Position numbers and translations under genes: made by a program. Positions 1 through 6,445 of a stretch of DNA of 32,847 nt are shown one piece after another. The notes below the pieces were generated by a model. It saw only the letters and a program-made list of their open reading frames with translations. It made no database searches and was not told the DNA's origin. The stretch comes from F23-D06 sp045130275 (GTDB lineage Bacteria > Bacteroidota > Bacteroidia > Bacteroidales > WCHB1-69), in NCBI GenBank assembly GCA_045130275.1, contig JBGUPL010000063.1, positions 1 to 32,847 on the forward strand. Reading direction: 5' to 3'. Numbering within the stretch: position 1 is the first letter of the stretch; each line of letters opens with the position of its first letter.

Positions 1-70
1 CGTCGCTTGCGAATCTCAAATTCCTCTCTCTTGAGTATTTGCTACATTCCTTCATTCTTTCAATGAACAT
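1..70 (-). CDS. Possible start of a leftward gene cut by the window edge
   Basis: A minus-strand reading frame opens at an ATG at position 70 and stays open to the left edge, giving 23 residues beginning MFIERMKECSKYSRER. It lies about 58 bases downstream of a good minus-strand -7 box (128-135), which is the main reason to list it. The peptide is basic and matches no family I can recognise from so short a piece. The frame is short enough to be open by chance, and a start further left is equally possible. Confidence 0.3.
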   Translation of the reverse strand, partial: MFIERMKECSKYSRERNLRFASD

Positions 71-127
71 TCCCCTGTTGACAACCCTCTCTTTTTGTTC
101 GCCCCATGTCGTTGTCGTTTGGGAGTG

Positions 128-135
128 CAAAAATA
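128..135 (-). promoter_or_regulatory. Bacteroidota -7 promoter box, leftward
   Basis: The plus strand reads CAAAAATA, so the minus strand reads TATTTTTG followed by C, the same form (TATYTTTGC) found before most genes in the window. It would drive a gene running off the left edge. Confidence 0.5.
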
Positions 136-584
136 GTTTTTTTTGTATTCCATACAACACCCTTGGGCACTTTTTTTCATTTTTCTTGCATTTTTTTATT
201 AACTTGCTGTGTATCAATAAAATAAAAATGAATTTTTTCTGATTTTTACCCGTTTTTTTGGATGAAAAATGACGATTTTACGCCTTTTTGGCAACCCTTG
301 GTCTGAAATTTTCGCAGATTTTTGGAAAATTTCCGCAAAAACCGAATTCTAAAGGCTTCCAAAAAAACCTAATTTTAGTGTAATTATATGTAATGCATTG
401 ATTACGTGTGTTTTATGTATTTAGCATGTTTGTATATTATTGTATGTCAATATGTTAGATTGTTTCATGGGCTCTTATTTTGTCGTTTTGACTAATTACA
501 TTAATATAATATATACAAATATTTATTTTTTGCGATTTTTAGGAATTATGCGTTCACATGACCCGAAAAAGACATTGTTTTTTG
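136..584. other. AT-rich intergenic stretch without a supported gene
   Basis: This stretch is dominated by T and A runs. The short frames in it (39-242, and the 5' extension 440-625 of the hydrolase frame) have low-complexity compositions and no recognisable domain. One element stands out: TGAAATTTTCGCAGA at 304-318, followed by a loose second copy (GGAAAATTTCCGCAAA) near 325-340. The same 15 bases recur at 27311-27325. I see no RNA gene or insertion sequence here. Confidence 0.6.
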
Positions 585-592
585 TATCTTCG
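585..592 (+). promoter_or_regulatory. Probable -7 box of the alpha/beta hydrolase
   Basis: TATCTTCG differs from the Bacteroidota -7 consensus TAnnTTTG by one base. It is followed by CCGCAAATT, the same downstream sequence as the promoter at 1495-1502. Transcription would start near 600, which argues for the ATG at 626 over the in-frame upstream starts. Confidence 0.5.
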
Positions 593-625
593 CCGCAAAT
601 TATGGTCTCAACCAAATCCAAACCG

Positions 626-1486
626 ATGAAAAAGATCCTCATCTGCCTGTTCCTGATCCTGACAGGCCTCTTTTGCCTCGTGGCGTTAGGAGCCTCCGAA
701 CGGAAAGATCCCATAAAGTCACCCATAAAAGGACCGGAAGGCGCCATTTACTACAAAATCACGCTGCCAAAAGGGTTCGATCCGTCCAAAGACCGCTGCC
801 CGATGGTGATTCTGATGCACGGGATCTTCGCCAGTCAAAGCATCAACCCGATGCCGGCACTCGCCAAAGAGTTGGCCAAGGCGGGCATCGCCTCCATCCG
901 CTTCGACTTCAACGGGCACGGCAAAAGCCAAGGACGGATGCAGGATATGACCATCGAGAAGGAGCTTGCAGACGCGCGCGCCGTCTGGGATTACGTCAGT
1001 CGCCTGCCTTACGTGGAGGGTATCGGCCTGTTAGGGCACTCGCAAGGCGGGGTAGTCGCCTCGATGACGGCAGGACGATTAGCCGCCGACGGCATCACGC
1101 CCGACGGGGTGGTGCTTATCGCCCCCGGCTCCGTAGTCAAAGACGCGTGCCAAGCCGGTAAGTTCTTCAACGCACGCTTCGACCCCGCCGACCCGCCGGA
1201 GTTCGTCCGCTGTTTGGTTTTCATGAAATTAGGCCGCGAATACTTGCTGACCACGCAACAGTTGGACATCTACGGGACGGCGGCCGCCTACCAAGGGCCC
1301 GTCCTCCTGTTGCACGGAAGCCGCGACGGCACCGTACCGATGTGGTGCAGCGAAAAATTCCTGGAGGCGTACGGCAACCACGCGACCCTGCAGGTGGTGG
1401 AGGGCGAGAACCACACCATCACGCGCCACCGGAAAGAGGTGGTGGCGAGCACGGTGGCGTTTTTCAAGAAGGTTTTCGGGAAATGA
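626..1486 (+). CDS. Secreted alpha/beta hydrolase, cinnamoyl/feruloyl esterase-like
   Basis: The frame is open from 440, but the ATG at 626 starts a typical signal peptide (MKKILICLFLILTGLFCLVALGA), and the -7 box at 585-592 leaves little room for an upstream start. The mature protein is a compact alpha/beta hydrolase of about 286 residues. Visible elements are the oxyanion-loop LMHGIF, the nucleophile elbow GHSQGG, a late Asp in HGSRDGTVP and the catalytic His in GENHTITRH near the C terminus. The arrangement resembles the Hydrolase_4 (S33-like) group, which includes small feruloyl esterases. Substrate is an inference; a peptidase or general carboxylesterase role is possible. The exported form suggests action in the periplasm or outer envelope. 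The gene is clearly more GC-rich than the next one. It appears monocistronic, because the next gene has its own promoter. Confidence 0.85.
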   Translation: MKKILICLFLILTGLFCLVALGASERKDPIKSPIKGPEGAIYYKITLPKGFDPSKDRCPMVILMHGIFASQSINPMPALAKELAKAGIASIRFDFNGHGKSQGRMQDMTIEKELADARAVWDYVSRLPYVEGIGLLGHSQGGVVASMTAGRLAADGITPDGVVLIAPGSVVKDACQAGKFFNARFDPADPPEFVRCLVFMKLGREYLLTTQQLDIYGTAAAYQGPVLLLHGSRDGTVPMWCSEKFLEAYGNHATLQVVEGENHTITRHRKEVVASTVAFFKKVFGK

Positions 1487-1494
1487 AATTATAG

Positions 1495-1502
1495 TATCTT
1501 TG
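1495..1502 (+). promoter_or_regulatory. -7 box of the 1520-2209 gene
   Basis: TATCTTTG followed by CCGC is a perfect match to TAnnTTTG. It sits 17 bases before the ATG at 1520, so the leader would be very short. Confidence 0.6.
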
Positions 1503-1519
1503 CCGCAAATTCATAGATA

Positions 1520-2209
1520 ATGAACGAGATCACAGCTTCTCAAACAACCCATTGGCTGAACCGTTTCCGTATGGCTTTAGTGGTTCTGTTGCCGCTTTCC
1601 GCATTACTGACGCCCAAGGATCCTTCAGTTTATCTGTCAAAATGGGGTGTTGCCGCCGTGACATTATACACATTGGGCTGTTTGAGCATCCTTTGCGGAG
1701 ACTTTTTGCGAACAAAATGGAAAATAGTTGACGACAACGCTTTCAAAGAAAACAATATAGCCAACTGGTTGTTTGCAACAGGAATTATCGGGTACCTTAT
1801 TGTATGCAGTTTAGTGAAAGACCATTATTTGTCACAAATGGTGCTTGGGGAACCCCTTTTTGAGGGCGGACTGATAGCATTCCCTTCCGTACTGCTCATT
1901 CGGTTTATTACGCGAGCCATCTGTGAAACACGTTGGGGAAAATTCACTGGAATCCATACCGTACTGAACAAAATAGCCGGATACTCTTTAATGTTCTACA
2001 TCCCTCTAAAAACATTGGGAATTCGATTGTTTTGGCTCAACAACTCCATATCATCATTCGATGATTGGGTATTATCAGGTATATATTTTATCGGAGTCTT
2101 TTGGCTCATCTACCTCATCGCGTCTGTTGAGGAGCTGATTATCGCTGTCTTTATGAAAGTGCGGTTCGATCCGTTCCGGAAAAGCATCTTCTGCAAAAGT
2201 CAGCGGTAA
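1520..2209 (+). CDS. Hypothetical multi-pass membrane protein
   Basis: This 229-residue protein has about six hydrophobic segments, near residues 15-33, 43-61, 82-101, 113-130, 150-170 and 185-208, with a basic C-terminal tail (KSIFCKSQR). I do not recognise the family and see no catalytic motif. The start at 1520 follows the -7 box closely. The last codons fall inside the first copy of a repeat (CAGCGGTAACCCG at 2201-2213), so the C-terminal end may be a repeat-derived extension. The gene is AT-richer than its left neighbour and stands alone; the next gene is on the other strand. An inner-membrane location is inferred from the segments. Confidence 0.75.
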   Translation: MNEITASQTTHWLNRFRMALVVLLPLSALLTPKDPSVYLSKWGVAAVTLYTLGCLSILCGDFLRTKWKIVDDNAFKENNIANWLFATGIIGYLIVCSLVKDHYLSQMVLGEPLFEGGLIAFPSVLLIRFITRAICETRWGKFTGIHTVLNKIAGYSLMFYIPLKTLGIRLFWLNNSISSFDDWVLSGIYFIGVFWLIYLIASVEELIIAVFMKVRFDPFRKSIFCKSQR

Positions 2210-2440
2210 CCCGATTTTTTTGATACTTACCGCAGACTTTTAAAAATCTGAATTATCCCCTTGAATCTTGTAAACATCCTGTCTGCGTATTTCTGCGAGT
2301 TCCGCGGGCATATAATTGTCCCGCAGACCACGCAGATTAACGCAGATTATCACACCATTTTTTGCAAGACTTAAAGGAACAATTCCAGCCGTAAAAAAAT
2401 AACCCAGCGGTAACCCGTAAAAAAAACAGGTTACTGCAAA
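2201..2440. repeat. Pair of imperfect direct repeats around CAGCGGTAACCCG
   Basis: CAGCGGTAACCCG occurs at 2201-2213 and again at 2405-2417, 204 bases apart. The similarity continues loosely for about 30 bases (a homopolymer run, then TTACyGCAgAC versus TTACTGCAAAC). The DNA between has the related words CCGCAGACCACGCAG and AACGCAGATTA. The first copy overlaps the 3' end of the upstream gene; the second precedes the 3' end of the convergent gene. No coding frame is supported in 2210-2486. Confidence 0.5.
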
Positions 2441-2486
2441 CTTTCATTTCCGATAAATCATTGATAATCTGAAAATTGACATCCTT

Positions 2487-3446
2487 TCAATACGTGATAT
2501 AAATCACATTCTTATCCCGCCTTTCCGCCTCAAGGGGTTCCAGACCGATGTCGGCGCGGTGACGGTTGATCTCCGCCGTGTCCACAGGAGTCAAGTCGTC
2601 CGAACAACCATATTGGCCATAATAGCTCTTCCCCTTGCCGGTGCGCACCAGGTAGAAGTCGTAGGTGTGCGCGTACGATTCCGGACTGCCCTGTCCGCTC
2701 TCCAAAAGCTTGCGTGAACGCGGATACTCCACCTCGAACCAGTAATCCGGGTCGGCTGAATAGAGGTGGCGACCCAAGAGAAATTTGGCGAAAAAGTCCA
2801 AGGAAAGCACGTCCTCGATTTCAGGATAGTCCGCCCGAAGCTGCGCAATGGACGCTTTCAGAATGGAGTCCTTGAATGCCAGCATCCGGACCTCCATCTC
2901 GTGGTCAAGTCCCGGCAAATCCGACAGCTTGATGGCCATCTGGTCCATCTGTTGCAGTTCCCACAGCTTTCTGCGCACCTGCCACTCGTTGTATGAATAC
3001 AGACCGCACTCCGCTTGCTGGTATTCGACCAGCTTGCGCTGGTGTAGCAGCGTGTCGCCTGCAAAATAGGCCCGACGGTAAGGAAGGTTGAAGTCGTAAG
3101 CCTCCATTTGGAGATGATAGAACGCTGTATCGTAAAGGGCAACCGCCTCCGCATAACGACCGAATACAGCGAGCATATCAGCATAGTTGCGCGCATCCCA
3201 GGAAGGGCGGAAATACTCGGAAAACTGCTGCAACCGCTGCCTGTTCTCCTCGTAACGGGCAAGAATCTCCCGCATGGCAACCGTGTCCTTTGTCCGATTT
3301 TCCGCCCAACTGAACTCACTGTAAAGATTGTTCATCTCCATCTTGATACGGTAATACTCTTTCAACCTCGGTGAAAGAACGGGTTCCTGTGCCTGGACAA
3401 CCAAGCACAAAATCGTGATAACCAAAATGTTTGTAATCTTTTTCAT
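2487..3446 (-). CDS. Secreted protein of unknown function, weakly DUF6624-like C terminus
   Basis: The 319-residue product starts with a signal peptide (MKKITNILVITILCLVVQA, then QEP). The rest is helical, charged and rich in Tyr and Arg. The C-terminal part (GKSYYGQYGCSDDL ... INRHRADIGLEPLEAE, about residues 270-310) recalls the end of DUF6624-type proteins, where a YGTQ-like motif precedes an arginine-rich helix ending in GL.PL. This resemblance is from memory and not certain. The gene lies downstream of the blaI-M56 pair on the same strand, 130 bases after it, and has two tandem operator-like boxes of its own (3462-3499). I infer it is a target, or accessory component, of that regulatory pair. 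Location is likely periplasmic; no lipobox is visible. Confidence 0.75.
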   Translation of the reverse strand: MKKITNILVITILCLVVQAQEPVLSPRLKEYYRIKMEMNNLYSEFSWAENRTKDTVAMREILARYEENRQRLQQFSEYFRPSWDARNYADMLAVFGRYAEAVALYDTAFYHLQMEAYDFNLPYRRAYFAGDTLLHQRKLVEYQQAECGLYSYNEWQVRRKLWELQQMDQMAIKLSDLPGLDHEMEVRMLAFKDSILKASIAQLRADYPEIEDVLSLDFFAKFLLGRHLYSADPDYWFEVEYPRSRKLLESGQGSPESYAHTYDFYLVRTGKGKSYYGQYGCSDDLTPVDTAEINRHRADIGLEPLEAERRDKNVIYITY

Positions 3447-3461
3447 TGCTTTGGGGTTTAA

Positions 3462-3499
3462 TGATACTTTCGTTATATAATGATATTTTCGTTATAATC
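3462..3499 (-). promoter_or_regulatory. Two tandem operator-like boxes before the secreted gene
   Basis: Two 19-base units lie head to tail: TGATACTTTCGTTATATAA (3462-3480) and TGATATTTTCGTTATAATC (3481-3499), 15 of 19 positions identical. Both contain TTTCGTTATA, which is also present at 5192-5201 in the inverted repeats over the blaI promoter. I infer binding by the BlaI-family repressor encoded at 4774-5157. The boxes begin 16 bases upstream of the start codon, where a repressor would block initiation. Confidence 0.55.
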
Positions 3500-3576
3500 A
3501 ATTCTACCAAGATCTTGCCCCTTACGGGGCTGTTTAAGGAATAAGTTTTTGAACATTAAGGGAGATTACGGAAAGA

Positions 3577-4734
3577 TTATGGTGTTTCGGAAACGCTGAC
3601 CTGATAGATTTGCGGCGCATCGCCCGTCACAATTACATTGTAATGCTCCTCCTGCTTTGTGTCGGGCGCTTCGTCATAGAACTCCACGGGGTCGCCATAC
3701 TGGATGGAGAGCCAAGACTGGGACTCCCAAACGCTGGGTTGGGAAACCTCATCGGTACGTTGGGAATGCTTTTTGGCATGACGGACAACTCTCTTTGCCT
3801 TGACGTTTTCTGTCGGAACAGTCACTTCTTTATCAGAATATTCGGAATGCGACTGCGAAACCTCAGCGGTAACCACCACATTTTCCATAAACGAAGGAAT
3901 GTTTTTAGAGGAGGCGAGCAGCGAATTGCCCACAACAAGGAATGCCGACATCGGAATCACGGAAAGATAACGCATCCAACGGTGGCGACCGTGAACAGTT
4001 GCCATCATCATGCGAATGCGGCTTTTGACAGCAGTGGCACTGAACGAATGGACAGGAGCCAGACGGTTTTGATGTCGAATCTGTTTCAAAATCAGATCGA
4101 AATAGTCATTTCGGGGAACATTCGAATGGATGACAGCCGCGTCGGCCGCATACTCGTGCTGAGACTTGAGCACGGATTTATACGCCCACACGAAAGGGTT
4201 GAACCAACAAACCACGCCCACAAGCTCTACAAAAAGAATATCCAACGTGTGCCACTGTTGGGCGTGAGCCGCCTCGTGACGCAGCACCAAATCCAACTCA
4301 TCAAGTTCAAATGTGGTAGAATCTACCACAACGTAATGGAAAAAGGAAAAGGGCACTTTCTGTTCAGGATTATCCATAACTTTCAAACCATTCAGCTCGA
4401 TAAAATGCTTTCCAATGATCTGCTTCAAGACCTTAAACAATCTCAAAAGGAACAAAATAAAGAAAAGCGCAGCCCCTGCCACATACAATACCATCCCAAA
4501 AGGAATGGCTGGAGCTTCCGTAACCGTTGTCAGAAAGGATTGAGTATTCGGCATTAGGGGTTGTACAGGAACACTGAACTTTATAAAAGGAAGCAAGGAA
4601 GAAAAAGCCAAAGAAAACAGCAGATAAAAACGGTTAAGCTGATGATACTTCTCCTTACGTAGAAAGAGCAAGTAGCAGAGCAGAAAAATCCCACTCGACA
4701 ACACTATAACTCCAATATCAACCAGCTTGAACAT
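3577..4734 (-). CDS. M56 family (BlaR1/MecR1-like) membrane metallopeptidase
   Basis: The 385-residue protein has membrane segments near residues 5-26, 33-52, 78-100 and 255-273. The zinc motif HEAAH is at 153-157, followed by a hydrophobic segment and HEYAAD (193-198), whose Glu would be the third ligand. This is the M56 topology in which the protease faces the cytoplasm and cleaves or inactivates a BlaI-type repressor. Unlike true BlaR1/MecR1 there is no C-terminal penicillin-binding sensor domain: after the last membrane segment only about 110 polar residues remain, without an SxxK/KTG pattern that I can see. The signal sensed is therefore unknown and probably not a beta-lactam. It follows blaI by 39 bases on the same strand, so the two are likely co-transcribed. 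Confidence 0.88.
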   Translation of the reverse strand: MFKLVDIGVIVLSSGIFLLCYLLFLRKEKYHQLNRFYLLFSLAFSSLLPFIKFSVPVQPLMPNTQSFLTTVTEAPAIPFGMVLYVAGAALFFILFLLRLFKVLKQIIGKHFIELNGLKVMDNPEQKVPFSFFHYVVVDSTTFELDELDLVLRHEAAHAQQWHTLDILFVELVGVVCWFNPFVWAYKSVLKSQHEYAADAAVIHSNVPRNDYFDLILKQIRHQNRLAPVHSFSATAVKSRIRMMMATVHGRHRWMRYLSVIPMSAFLVVGNSLLASSKNIPSFMENVVVTAEVSQSHSEYSDKEVTVPTENVKAKRVVRHAKKHSQRTDEVSQPSVWESQSWLSIQYGDPVEFYDEAPDTKQEEHYNVIVTGDAPQIYQVSVSETP

Positions 4735-4735
4735 A

Positions 4736-4784
4736 GACTTGTGATTTGTGACTTGTGACTTGTAATTTAGGATTTAAGACTTAT
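4736..4784. repeat. Seven-base-periodic array between blaI and the M56 gene
   Basis: Seven consecutive heptamers read GACTTGT, GATTTGT, GACTTGT, GACTTGT, AATTTAG, GATTTAA, GACTTAT. The array fills the gap between the two genes and extends into the 3' end of blaI, covering its stop codon (4774-4776) and its last two codons and part of the one before. Related arrays occur at 6299-6326, 6409-6436 and 17865-17885. Confidence 0.7.
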
Positions 4785-5157
4785 GAATTTGTTTCGCTTT
4801 TTGGACCAGTCGTTCGAGCTCCTGTAGTTCCTGGTCAGAGATGGGGTGATCAGCCGTGAAAGCGGAGACCAGCGAAGAGAGGGAGTTGTTGAAATAGTGG
4901 CTGACCACGCGACCAAGCAGACTACGGGAGTAGTCCTCTTTAGAAATGAGCGGATAGTAGCGATTTGCCTTGCCGAAAGTCTCGTGCCCGACATAGCCCT
5001 TGCGTTCCAACGCCTTCACCACGGAGAGCGTGGTGTTATACGGCGGCTTCGGCTCGGGAATCTCGCTCATGATGTCCTGCGCGAAACCTTGTTCCAACTT
5101 CCAGATTATCTGCATAATAGCCTCCTCCGAGGCAGTAAGTTTCTTCAATGTTACCAT
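4774..5157 (-). CDS. BlaI/MecI/CopY family transcriptional repressor
   Basis: The 127-residue protein fits the family length. An N-terminal winged helix (about residues 5-75: LTASEEAIMQIIW, then NTTLSVVKALERKGYV as recognition helix and wing) is followed by a helical C-terminal dimerisation part (about 80-127). The known role is dimeric repression relieved when an M56 partner is activated, and such a partner is the next gene. The ATG at 5157 is the first in frame. The promoter is overlapped by inverted repeats (5177-5212), so autoregulation is likely. The C-terminal codons and stop lie in a heptamer array. No beta-lactamase or penicillin-binding protein gene is in the window, so the regulon is probably not antibiotic resistance; the secreted gene at 2487-3446 is the best visible candidate target. 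Confidence 0.92.
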   Translation of the reverse strand: MVTLKKLTASEEAIMQIIWKLEQGFAQDIMSEIPEPKPPYNTTLSVVKALERKGYVGHETFGKANRYYPLISKEDYSRSLLGRVVSHYFNNSLSSLVSAFTADHPISDQELQELERLVQKAKQIHKS

Positions 5158-5176
5158 ATCTGTTATTTTACGGCGG

Positions 5177-5212
5177 CAAAGATAACGAATTTTTCGTTAT
5201 AAAACGAAAAAT
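5177..5212 (-). promoter_or_regulatory. blaI promoter with overlapping inverted-repeat operator
   Basis: The minus-strand -7 box TATCTTTG is at 5177-5184. Overlapping it are two perfect inverted repeats that share an arm: ATAACGAA (5182-5189) with TTCGTTAT (5193-5200), and TTTTCGTT (5191-5198) with AACGAAAA (5203-5210); the second extends to 10-base arms over 5189-5212. One arm overlaps the -7 box itself, a good geometry for repression. The core TTTCGTTATA recurs twice at 3462-3499 before the secreted gene. Confidence 0.7.
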
Positions 5213-5261
5213 AAAATATGGGCGATTTCTATTATTTTTTTCAGAACAATAGAAATTTTGC

Positions 5262-5269
5262 TATTTTTG
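5262..5269 (+). promoter_or_regulatory. -7 box of the hicB-like gene
   Basis: TATTTTTG followed by C matches TAnnTTTG and lies 19 bases before the ATG at 5289. The ATG at 5275 is in a different frame and reads into nothing recognisable. Confidence 0.55.
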
Positions 5270-5288
5270 CAGCTATGAAATCAATAAG

Positions 5289-5687
5289 ATGGAAAAGATA
5301 ATCATAGTGATTGAAAAATCCAAAGACCATTTTGGAGCATACTCCGAAAACTGCGATGGCATCTATGCTGCAGGCAGCAGCATTGACGATGTTAAAGCGG
5401 ACACTCTCGATGCCATCCGACTGCTGAAAGAAAACCTACCAGCAGAACGTTGGCCGGAGCCCCTCAAAGTGGAATATGAAATAGAATGGAAATTGGATGT
5501 GCCCAGCTTCCTCGAATACTATTCTCATTTCATGTCTTTATCCGGGATGGAGAAAATGACAGGAATCAATCAGAAACAGCTGTCAAACTATCTGAATCAC
5601 CGATCTAAACCTCGAAAAAGACAGACCGAAAGAATAAAAAACGGCATTCACCGCTTTGCAGAAGAACTGCTGAGCATCACACTTTAA
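5289..5687 (+). CDS. HicB-like antitoxin, solitary
   Basis: The 132-residue protein has the HicB layout. An N-terminal small alpha/beta domain (about residues 1-48: IIVIEKSKDHFGAYSENCDGI, then a SIDDVKADTLDAIRLLKE helix) is followed by a linker. A C-terminal helix-turn-helix (about 85-125: MEKMTGINQKQLSNYLNHRSKPRKRQTERI) has the sequence of an XRE-type recognition unit. HicB normally neutralises the RNase-like toxin HicA encoded beside it. No HicA-sized gene with a dsRNA-binding-like fold is adjacent: blaI is divergent on the left and nadD follows on the right. It may be an orphan antitoxin or simply a DNA-binding regulator. It is divergent from blaI, and the two promoters share a 131-base region. 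Confidence 0.72.
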   Translation: MEKIIIVIEKSKDHFGAYSENCDGIYAAGSSIDDVKADTLDAIRLLKENLPAERWPEPLKVEYEIEWKLDVPSFLEYYSHFMSLSGMEKMTGINQKQLSNYLNHRSKPRKRQTERIKNGIHRFAEELLSITL

Positions 5688-5698
5688 CGAGGAAATGT

Positions 5699-5706
5699 TA
5701 TCTTTG
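5699..5706 (+). promoter_or_regulatory. -7 box of nadD
   Basis: TATCTTTG followed by CG lies 20 bases before the nadD ATG, just after the hicB-like stop. Confidence 0.6.
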
Positions 5707-5725
5707 CGCCCTTTTTGAAAGAACA

Positions 5726-6319
5726 ATGAAGAAAACAGGTTTATACTTCGGCTCGTTCAACCCGATACACGTCGGGCACATGATTATTGCCGAATATCTG
5801 CTGGAACATTCCGACTTGCAGGAGCTCTGGTTCGTGGTGTCGCCACAAAACCCGCTGAAGAAGAAGGCGTCGCTTTTGGACGACCGCCAGCGGCTGCATC
5901 TCGTGAACCTGGCCATCGGCGACGACCTCCGTTTCCGAGCCTGCGACATCGAGTTCTCGCTCCCGAAGCCTTCTTACACCAGCTACACGCTGCAGGTACT
6001 GCGCGAGCAGTACCCTCAGCGCGAGTTCTGCCTCATCATGGGCGAAGACAACCTGCAGACCTTCACGAAATGGTTCAACTACGAGTACATTCTGGAGAAT
6101 TACCACCTCTACGTCTATCCCCGTCCCGGCTACGACGGCGGCGAATTCCGCACACACCCGCACGTGCACCTCGTCGATGCACCCCTGATGGCCCTCTCCT
6201 CCACCCTCATCCGCGACAACATACGTGAAGGCAAGTCCGTAAGGTATATGATGCCGGAGAAGGTGTTCCAATACGTGGATCAAGAAGGGCTTTTCAAAGA
6301 CTTAAGACTTAAGACTTGA
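5726..6319 (+). CDS. nadD: Nicotinate-nucleotide adenylyltransferase
   Basis: This cytoplasmic enzyme of NAD synthesis adenylates nicotinate mononucleotide with ATP to give deamido-NAD. The 197-residue protein has the nucleotidyltransferase signature GSFNPIHVGH near residues 9-18, the WFVVSPQNPLK segment near 36-46, IMGEDNLQTFTKW near 111-123, and the C-terminal SSTLIRDNIREGKSVRYMMP motif that binds ATP phosphates. Length and motifs are normal for the family. The last residues (KDLRLKT and stop) are encoded by a heptamer array, GACTTAA GACTTAA GACTTGA, so the C-terminal tail looks repeat-derived; the fold ends at the YVDQEGLF helix just before it. It has its own promoter and is followed by 126 non-coding bases. 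Confidence 0.95.
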   Translation: MKKTGLYFGSFNPIHVGHMIIAEYLLEHSDLQELWFVVSPQNPLKKKASLLDDRQRLHLVNLAIGDDLRFRACDIEFSLPKPSYTSYTLQVLREQYPQREFCLIMGEDNLQTFTKWFNYEYILENYHLYVYPRPGYDGGEFRTHPHVHLVDAPLMALSSTLIRDNIREGKSVRYMMPEKVFQYVDQEGLFKDLRLKT

Positions 6320-6326
6320 GACGTTA
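6299..6326. repeat. Heptamer array over the nadD 3' end
   Basis: Four units, GACTTAA, GACTTAA, GACTTGA, GACGTTA. The first three encode the last six residues and stop of nadD. The array is inverted relative to that at 6409-6436, with about 80 bases between. Confidence 0.7.
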
Positions 6327-6408
6327 GAAAATATGGACGATATGGAATGGAATGGAAAAAGAGAACAACTTATCTTATTACCAAAATGAACGTAAGACTC
6401 CAAAAAAA

Positions 6409-6436
6409 TCTTAAGTCTCACGTCTTACGTCTAAAT
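6409..6436. repeat. Heptamer array before rlmD, inverted copy
   Basis: Units on the plus strand are TCTTAAG, TCTCACG, TCTTACG, TCTAAAT; on the minus strand this is the same GA-C-TTAA-type heptamer as at 6299-6326. It ends nine bases before the rlmD start codon. The pair could form an imperfect stem in a transcript crossing 6299-6436. Confidence 0.65.
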
Positions 6437-6445
6437 TGAAAGAAT

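Noticed and set aside
39..242. Small frame of 67 codons at the left edge
   Set aside because: It is Phe-rich low-complexity sequence from T runs and crosses a leftward promoter box; no family resemblance.
3517..3530. GCCCC TTAC GGGGC hairpin after the M56 gene as a terminator
   Set aside because: The five-base stem has no T run on the minus strand; it may be chance or a weak pause site.
4736..4784. CRISPR-like array
   Set aside because: The units are seven bases with no spacers and no cas gene is present; it is a short tandem repeat.
2487..5157. Beta-lactam resistance operon (blaI-blaR1-bla)
   Set aside because: The M56 protein lacks the penicillin-binding sensor domain and the third gene has no beta-lactamase motifs, so only the regulatory pair is supported.
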